Assembly: GCA_020736575.1 (NCBI GenBank)
Contig: JAGPYM010000018.1
Span: forward strand, 434,001 to 498,000
DNA length: 64,000 bases
Origin: Thelonectria olida
Taxonomy: Eukaryota; Ascomycota; Sordariomycetes; Hypocreales; Nectriaceae
Direction: 5' to 3'
Shown here: piece after piece, positions 57,795-64,000 of the stretch
How positions within the stretch are numbered: the first letter of the stretch is position 1
How the letters are laid out: every line of letters begins with the position of its first letter
The notes under the pieces: generated by a model
Told to the model about the DNA's origin: nothing
Database searches by the model: none
What the model saw: the letters and a program-made list of their open reading frames with translations, nothing else
Translations under genes and position numbers: made by a program

Positions 57795-59351
57795 ATGTCT
57801 GAAGAACCAACCCTTCCACCTCTTCCGGGCGTCTCTTGGAACGAGCAGTCGCAAAGCTTCAGCAACAATCCTCGAAAACGCGTCCGCCACCCACACAGCA
57901 CGAATAACGCGCCAATACTGAAGTACAATTCCAGCGACCCGGCAATCTTCTCCAGTGATGATGACCCTGCTCTGGACAATTATGTAGAGGGTCGGCGCAA
58001 AAAACGATACGTTGGATCGTGGTTCCAGCAGCACCCAACGTCATCGGACTCGACTTTCAGTGAGACCCTTCACATCCCCAAGCAGAGGCGTCCATGGACG
58101 CGACAGGCCGACAGTGGTGTTTTTCTTGGGAGCGATGGCGATGACAGCGACGATGTCATGGAGGGCTTGGAGCTTTCTCCTCCCAAACCCCGTTTGCCAT
58201 TGGTCCATCGCTCACCTTTGCGTCGAGTCTCAAAGGCTGAGCATCTCGCTCGCGACAAGGTCCGTGCCTGTCTGGACCAAGGACAAGAGACGGTGGACTT
58301 TTGGTCAATGGGACTTGAGGACATCTCGAATGATACAATTGGCCTCCTATCTCAGTTTTCTTGCATCCCTGTTGTTGCCAAGGATGTCGCGTTTGTACAG
58401 AAAGACCCAGAGCTCAAGATCTACCTGGCCATGAACCGACTTACACGAGTCCCGGGAACCATATTCGACCTCACCTATCTGACCATACTCAGCCTTCGGG
58501 GCAACAAGCTCACCGAGCTTCCGCCTGCCATCTCCAAGCTGCACAACCTCCAAGAGCTCAACGTCTCTCAAAACCGCCTCCGTCACCTTCCTGTTGAGCT
58601 CCTCGATCTCTTCACCAATGGCAACAATCTTCATACTCTTGCTGTTCATCCCAACCCCTTCTGGCAACCAGAGCATGGCTCGGAAGATGAGGTTTTGATT
58701 GAGACTAAGGCGAACCCGGCAAACATGATTGTGTTCAACTATGGAGAGGTTGAGGAACCTTTGCCCATTCCACATCTTGTCAGCAAGTCACTTGGTCGCT
58801 CCCCGGCGCAGCTCTCCAACACGACTGGCCGGGTCTTCTCTGACTTCCAATTCCCCTCTGACTACAGATGCCGCATCCTCCCTGTCGAGACTGATGCTGA
58901 TGAAAGCTCCGATGACAACTTGACAAGGGCTACTTCTGTGCCAAGCCTCCTCGAGGTTGCTCTTCGGACCTGCTATCGAAGTGCTCAGCTACCAGAGATG
59001 TCAGGCTACATGCCTGACGGCCTACCGAATCTTCGTCGGCTGCTCGAACGGGCGGCAAAGCAAAAGGAAACTGGCGGTTTGTCATGTTCTCGTTGCAGAA
59101 AGTCGATTGTGGTGCCGACTGCGGAGTGGGTTGAGTGGAGAGAGATAAGGACGTGCAAGCGATCACCTACACTCAGCCCTCTGGTATCGGCTCGTGTGGT
59201 ACCACTAAGTATGGCGGATGGAGAGAGTGCGGTGCCGTTCATTCACAGAGGCTGCTCGTGGAGATGTAGGCCAGCTGAGGTAGGTGAGGGAGCCTGGGCA
59301 GTTCCAAAGGGTTTTCCAGACCCCCTTCTTATAGAAGAAGGAGGCAAATAA
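57795..59351 (+). CDS. leucine-rich-repeat protein with C-terminal Cys motif
   Basis: This intronless gene encodes 518 aa. The first 150 residues are polar and disordered (basic RKRVRHPH and Asp/Ser-rich runs). At about residues 210-275 three LRR units can be read: LTRVPGTIFDLTYLTIL, SLRGNKLTELPPAISKLHNL and QELNVSQNRLRHLPVELL. Afterwards come acidic and Ser-rich stretches. Near residue 430 SCSRCRKSIVV, with CSWRC further on, could form a zinc-binding site. Proteins with this order occur in many filamentous ascomycetes, but I know no function. A nuclear or cytosolic scaffold is a guess. The ATG fits a normal leader and nothing conserved lies upstream. Confidence 0.8.
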   Translation: MSEEPTLPPLPGVSWNEQSQSFSNNPRKRVRHPHSTNNAPILKYNSSDPAIFSSDDDPALDNYVEGRRKKRYVGSWFQQHPTSSDSTFSETLHIPKQRRPWTRQADSGVFLGSDGDDSDDVMEGLELSPPKPRLPLVHRSPLRRVSKAEHLARDKVRACLDQGQETVDFWSMGLEDISNDTIGLLSQFSCIPVVAKDVAFVQKDPELKIYLAMNRLTRVPGTIFDLTYLTILSLRGNKLTELPPAISKLHNLQELNVSQNRLRHLPVELLDLFTNGNNLHTLAVHPNPFWQPEHGSEDEVLIETKANPANMIVFNYGEVEEPLPIPHLVSKSLGRSPAQLSNTTGRVFSDFQFPSDYRCRILPVETDADESSDDNLTRATSVPSLLEVALRTCYRSAQLPEMSGYMPDGLPNLRRLLERAAKQKETGGLSCSRCRKSIVVPTAEWVEWREIRTCKRSPTLSPLVSARVVPLSMADGESAVPFIHRGCSWRCRPAEVGEGAWAVPKGFPDPLLIEEGGK

Positions 59352-60107
59352 TTTGAGATTAGGCGTTTATATAGATACCTCGCGAGAGAACTAGCAAGTA
59401 TGTTTCACTGGGTCAATGAATTGTCAGGTTCCAAGATGCAAGCCGTGCTTTATAGCTGTGTAAGCCGGGGATCTCAGTTCTCGATATGCACGTCCCCGTT
59501 GTGTGGGATTGGCAATTTTGACCAGTCTCGGTGTACATGATGGGGATGAGTGGGTAGAATAGACGCGGTAAATAAGATGAGGGTAATAAATAAAGGAATA
59601 AAGGAATCGAAACAAAGACAAGAGAAATCAAAACGATCCCAGCAACTGATTGGGGTTCTTGAAGCAGATTGCTACGATGAAATGGACGTGGTACAGATTC
59701 TTTTGCTTGTCGGGCTATGGCATTACAAAGCAAACAACGAGAAAAAAAAGATAGCCCTGACACAGGAATTTGTCATATAACTCGAAAAATTAGTAAAAAT
59801 TTACAACTCAGTACTGGGCCGCAGTATTGATCTAGGGTAGTTCGATTGCTGCAGTTATGCGCGGCACCTCCAACGAACATTCTCGGCATCCGAGCTCCAC
59901 CCAACGAAGGTCGACCCCATTGACTGGATCCATATCAAAAACGCCAACCCAGTTTCAGCTCGCATATATCTATCATATATCCGGCTACTTCAACACTTCA
60001 ACTTCGCTGGAGAACGCCCATATAACCCACACACCCCTCTCCGAGCTTCGGCCCTGTCGCACATCTCTCTATCCATTGCCTGACTGCGCCTATTCCGCCC
60101 ACCGACA
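59352..60107. other. intergenic, no gene seen
   Basis: Tail-to-head spacer between the LRR gene and the acyl-protein thioesterase gene, with A/T-rich stretches near 59560-59600 and 59765-59810. Confidence 0.5.
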
Positions 60108-61021
60108 ATGTCCGTCAACCGATTAGCCCCGCTCGTTGTGCCCGCTGCTAAGCAGCACACGGCTACCGTCATCTTCGCCCACGGTTTGGGCGACACGGGC
60201 CATGGCTGGGCGTCGGCTGTTGAGAATTGGCGACGACGCCAGCGGTTGGATGAGGTCAAGTTCATCTTGCCTCATGCTCCCAGAATCCCCATCACCGTCG
60301 TGAGTATCTTCTCACGCCGAGTGGCTTGAGGTTAGGTGTTAACATGGGAGGAACCAGAACGGAGGTATGAGAATGCCAGGATGGTTTGATGTGGTATGTC
60401 TCCCCCGAATACTGAGTATTCTGTCATCGTGAACTTCGTTCTCACAGAATATTTAGTTTGCTCTGGGTGGCGATGTCAACACCCTTGTCCGCCAGGAGGA
60501 TGGCGATGGCATCAAGCTCAGCCAGCAGTACTTCCACGACCTCATCCAACAGGAAATCGACTCGGGTATTCCTGCAGACCGCATCGTCGTCGGAGGCTTC
60601 TCCCAGGGCGGAGCCATGTCTCTACTCTCCGGCCTGACCTTCAAGACCAAGCTTGCTGGCATCATCGGCCTTTCTGCGTGGCTCGTCCTGTCCCAGAGCT
60701 TCAACACCTTGGTCTCACCTACCGATGCGAACCGCCAGACGCCCGTCATGATGTACCACGGTGATCAGGACCCCGTCGTTCCCACGAACCGGGGCAAGCT
60801 CAGCGCCGACAAGCTCACCGAGTTGGGTTACGATGTGACCTGGAAGACATACCCGTACGTATTGTTGCCGAACCAACTACTGCGTTTCATAGGATATAAC
60901 CAGGCTGATATTTCTCTCTAGCGGCATGGGTCACTCTGCTTGCATAGAGGAGTTGGACGATGTGGAGGCCTTTTTGAGGCAACGACTTCCTCCCAATGCA
61001 GACAACAAAACTGAGTTGTAA
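60108..61021 (+). CDS. acyl-protein thioesterase 1
   Basis: This encodes about 241 aa of an alpha/beta hydrolase that removes palmitate from cysteines of membrane-attached proteins such as G-protein alpha and Ras, acting in the cytosol. Exons: 60108-60299, 60358-60393, 60457-60854 and 60922-61021. The second exon is only 36 nt (NGGMRMPGWFDV). The protein has the family marks FAHGLGDTGHGWA, the oxyanion region, the nucleophile in GFSQGGAMS, Asp in HGDQDPVVP and His in GMGHSACIEE. All triad residues are present. The length is right for the family. Confidence 0.94.
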
Positions 61022-61821
61022 ATGAGGGGATGTTTGGCGTGTTATGGTCTGCACTCATGATGCGAAATGTACGATGCCTTGACACATGGGGTTGTCACTT
61101 AGAACTTAGACCAGCCTGATGATAAAGCTGCGGTCTTTTAGAGGCTGATAAGATCTTGGTGTTTAAAACGGTACGAAATGTACGGCAACTTACTAGAAAG
61201 TCACATTGTCATGACACGCACGAGTTTTACTCCTGTCCAATCATGACACTACCACATGCCGCGTGGCATCCTCTTTTTCATCACGGATCGGAATGTTCAT
61301 GTGCTCTGCTCTAGGGTAATCTCCCAGGCAGCTGTTTTATGCACCTTGTCCCCGATCAAGCCGCGCCTTTATGCTGCGTGATGACGTGCATTCCGAATCA
61401 TCCACTGGAACCCTTCCGTAGATCGACCTCTCACCAAGCGCGCCTGACGCTTCAGTGGGGGATGCAAAATTATAGCGGGGTGCATCTGCTGGAAATCGGA
61501 GCTTGGCCACCAAGTGAAGCCCGGTTCTCTCCTTCAAGGACCAGCAGTTCGTTCCATGCCTTCGACTGCCGGACCTGGATGCACTAGAAGGTCATCCATC
61601 TTTTATCCTCCATCCCGCTTCGCTTCGCCTCGCTTTGCTTTTGATCGCCTCCCCCTCTTTTCCTCTGTTCGGCTGGCAGCACATTGGAGCCCGGTGCGAC
61701 ATGCTCTTCACGTTGTCGAGATCCTGCGCGCCAAAGTACCTTGGCTGAACAAGCCCTCCTCTCGAAACCTGAATCAGTGATGCCCTTGTGCGCCCCGTAT
61801 CCCAATTCCAAATAAACAACC
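61022..61821. other. intergenic, no gene seen
   Basis: Spacer and promoter between the thioesterase and IVY1-like genes, both on the plus strand. Nothing recognised. Confidence 0.5.
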
Positions 61822-63225
61822 ATGGCTTCTCCCGCAACTTCTCGTGCGCCCTCACCGACGCCATCTCAACTGCCTCCCGTCCCCGGCTCGCCCGTATACT
61901 CGATTGCCTCGACTGCGAACCCTCTCTCCCAGTTTGCCCTGCCTCTTCCTCCTCCCCCTCGACCCGCCCATGCCGTCTTATCAAAGGCCGATCTCAATCA
62001 ATCACAACAAGCTTATTCCGACCTCCTCTCTTCCGCAAAAGCCTACCGCATCGCTCTCGCTAGTCTGTCCACTGCTGCGTCGACCTTTGGCGCAGCCCTC
62101 GAAGCATGCGCGCGACTCAAGGAAGCTCGCGCCGAACCCATCGGGGCATCCGGTACCACCAACATGACAGCCAGCTTCACCACCAAAGGCTCCTGCACCG
62201 CGGACCTGCTCATGTCCGCCTCGGGCGTGCACCACCTCGTCGCGAACCACCAGCAGATTCTCTCCGAGACTGTTTATCGCTCTTTTGAAGTGCCGCTTCT
62301 TCACGACCTCGACAAGTGGCAGACCGTTATCGACGATGAGGAGGAGACGTACAAGCAACGGGTCAAGGCGCAGAGCAAGGAAATTAAACGTCTCGAAAAG
62401 GAAGGCATGAAGTTGCACAAACAACGCAGGCGGGACGTTGCGCGCTTCAGGGCGCACCTCGTCGAGTTGACGACCAAGCTCGACGGTTTGACAACGTTAC
62501 ACGCCGACCACGCCGGAACGCTGCTGAGGGAAAGCCAAGAGACGAGTGGGCGGATTGTCGACGCCAGCTGCAGCTTGGTCCGCGCAGAGGTGGACATCTT
62601 TGAGAGCCTGGCCAGGAAGGGCTGGACCGGCGGCGGTTTGGACGAGCTTTTGGAGAAGGGACAGGATTTGTTCGCAGCAGAGGAGGAGAGCGCAGCGTTG
62701 AGTGGCGCTGGAGGGAGCTCCGACACGGTGAAGCTGTTTTCCATTCTGCCGCCCAAAAGTATCCTCGCCGACTCGGGGTCCGAAGTATCGAGGGGAGGCC
62801 ACGGTAGAGGCGACAGCTTGCTCATGGATACGGACCGATATCAGTCTCTCACCGGTCTGGCCGACTCGAGGCCGAGTAGAGGGAACAGTGGGAATGACAG
62901 CGACAGCGTCTTCTCATCTGACTTTAACAAGCCTCGCAACGCTCGCCCGTTCTCCCCGCAACCTATTCGGCGATTACCAACGGATGTCCCGTTCGATTCT
63001 CTCGGGGGTGTGACGGGGTTCATCGATTCGAGCACTAACGATGATGGCGATCAGCACCGCTCGGAGCTTCTTATGCCGGTATTAGAGGGTGATGGCAACG
63101 AGGAGGGTAAAGAGCCATCTGGCAAAAATCAGAATCGCGAAAATCAGAATCATGAAAACCAGAATCATGAAAGACACCCGATTCAAAGCAATGTAGTCGA
63201 GGAGGAGGAAGAAGAAGAGCTGTGA
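61822..63225 (+). CDS. IVY1-like phospholipid-binding (I-BAR) protein
   Basis: This intronless gene encodes 467 aa resembling yeast Ivy1, which binds PI3P, Ypt7 and Vps33 at the vacuole and has an inverse-BAR fold. A Ser/Pro-rich N-terminus (PPVPGSPVYS) is followed by a helical domain at about residues 55-285: LNQSQQAYSDLLSSAKAYRI, STAASTFGAALEACARLKE, ASGVHHLVANHQQILSETVY and EVPLLHDLDKWQT, then a long coiled coil (EETYKQRVKAQSKEIKRLEK). The rest is disordered, with a short Asn/His/Gln-Glu repeat (QNRENQNHENQNHERH) and a C-terminal run of Glu. The I-BAR-like helices fit Ivy1 well, though overall conservation is usually low. Confidence 0.75.
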   Translation: MASPATSRAPSPTPSQLPPVPGSPVYSIASTANPLSQFALPLPPPPRPAHAVLSKADLNQSQQAYSDLLSSAKAYRIALASLSTAASTFGAALEACARLKEARAEPIGASGTTNMTASFTTKGSCTADLLMSASGVHHLVANHQQILSETVYRSFEVPLLHDLDKWQTVIDDEEETYKQRVKAQSKEIKRLEKEGMKLHKQRRRDVARFRAHLVELTTKLDGLTTLHADHAGTLLRESQETSGRIVDASCSLVRAEVDIFESLARKGWTGGGLDELLEKGQDLFAAEEESAALSGAGGSSDTVKLFSILPPKSILADSGSEVSRGGHGRGDSLLMDTDRYQSLTGLADSRPSRGNSGNDSDSVFSSDFNKPRNARPFSPQPIRRLPTDVPFDSLGGVTGFIDSSTNDDGDQHRSELLMPVLEGDGNEEGKEPSGKNQNRENQNHENQNHERHPIQSNVVEEEEEEEL

Positions 63226-63670
63226 AGAGACAGGTGTCTGTCTGGGTCATCTGTCTGGGTCATCAGAGCCCATCACGGACGAGAGCTCACTGTGAGACAG
63301 AAACAGCTGAGGGCAACGAAGGATTGAGAGTTTTTGCTGGATTACATTTGGGGGCGTTGATATGGGCATCTGGTCTTGGTGCTGGTCGGTTCTCTTTAAT
63401 ATTCGGCACTGGTGTAGATTTGCATAGGTAACTTTACATGTTTGGCACAAGCATTAATGCGGTTCGTAATATGCTACATGATTCCGCTGATTCTAATCCT
63501 GAAAAGAGCACCACCCCCTCCCTATCCTTTGACACGCCTTGACGCCGTGGAACCGCCATGATATATGGTACTGCGGTCGCTGTTTGGAACTCGTCTCTCG
63601 TACAGTCTAACCTGTTCTTGACACTTGTCAGATCCCCATCATCTACTCCCGCAACACACCTTTTTTACTC
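63226..63670. other. intergenic, no gene seen
   Basis: Convergent spacer between the IVY1-like gene and the partial gene at the right edge. Confidence 0.5.
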
Positions 63671-64000
63671 CTAATCATCCTTGTCAATGCTGAAGACGTC
63701 TCCTCCGAAGAGTCCAAATGTGGCATCCAGCCACCAGATCAGTTTCCAGTATAAACTGGCCCGATTCCAATCAAACTCGCCAGTCTCGGTACGGGGGACC
63801 TCGTTGCCAATCATGCTACCGCCGAACCACTTGACAAAGGGAATGGCATTGACCAAGCGCTGCATGACGGACTGCTGGGGTAGGAGGGCTTGCTCAGCCG
63901 GGAGAAGGTTCGCACGGCGAGCGGTAGGAATGCGACGGCAGAAGATGCTATCCTTGTCGTCGATCTCGATGGGCTCGATGCCGGATGTGGTGCCGTTCGT
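63671..64000 (-). CDS. C-terminal part of unidentified gene, cut by window edge
   Basis: The last 109 residues of a minus-strand gene are visible, and the frame stays open to the end of the window. It reads [57 protein letters not shown] and NWRxxLYWK-type [19 protein letters not shown], ending FSIDKDD. The pattern of aromatic and hydrophobic residues in ordered helices indicates a real conserved protein, but I do not recognise the family. The start and the rest lie outside the window. Confidence 0.7.
   Translation of the reverse strand, partial: TNGTTSGIEPIEIDDKDSIFCRRIPTARRANLLPAEQALLPQQSVMQRLVNAIPFVKWFGGSMIGNEVPRTETGEFDWNRASLYWKLIWWLDATFGLFGGDVFSIDKDD

Overview
This window looks like nuclear DNA of a filamentous ascomycete, most likely a sordariomycete of the Hypocreales type. 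The evidence is short introns (about 45-80 nt) with GTRNGT donors and CTAAC-like branch points, genes on both strands without operons, and fungal-specific families: COX16, MGR2, a FAR10/SLMAP-type FHA protein, IVY1, a Clr5-domain protein, a GH75 chitosanase and a signal-less class 2 laccase. The species cannot be named from the sequence alone.

Layout. From 0.7 to 8.8 kb there is a CorA-like membrane protein (-), a tRNA-Cys (-), a TRI12-family MFS exporter (-), a homocysteine S-methyltransferase (+) and a short-chain dehydrogenase (+). From 10.7 to 16.8 kb come the transcription repressor NC2 beta (+), an Hst2-type sirtuin (+) and a laccase (-). From 19.8 to 28.2 kb come the TIM23 subunit gene MGR2 (-; five very short exons, so open-reading-frame scans miss it), a FAR10/SLMAP-like FHA protein (+), a second SDR (+) and a secreted chitosanase (-). 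COX16 (+) lies alone at 32.4 kb, followed by almost 8 kb with no convincing gene, rich in simple repeats, then a low-complexity unknown gene at 40.8 kb.

From 44.8 to 64 kb the window becomes a dense housekeeping block: a Clr5-domain protein, an unknown single-TM protein head to head with PRP38, mitochondrial GatA head to head with a Gemin2-like SMN-complex protein, an Spd1/Dif1-like candidate with a PIP box, ribosomal protein eS27 head to head with phosducin-like PLP2, an LRR protein, acyl-protein thioesterase, an IVY1-like protein, and the C-terminal end of an unknown gene running off the right edge.

No biosynthetic cluster, CRISPR, IS element or prophage is visible. Several genes share a process without being clustered: mitochondrial biogenesis (MGR2, COX16, GatA), splicing and snRNP assembly (PRP38, Gemin2), and transcription or chromatin (NC2 beta, sirtuin). 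The most unusual items are the hidden MGR2 gene, the laccase with a myristoylation-like N-terminus, the CorA-like protein lacking the GMN filter, a RIP-like tandem repeat at 30.4-30.8 kb, and the 8-kb gene-poor tract.
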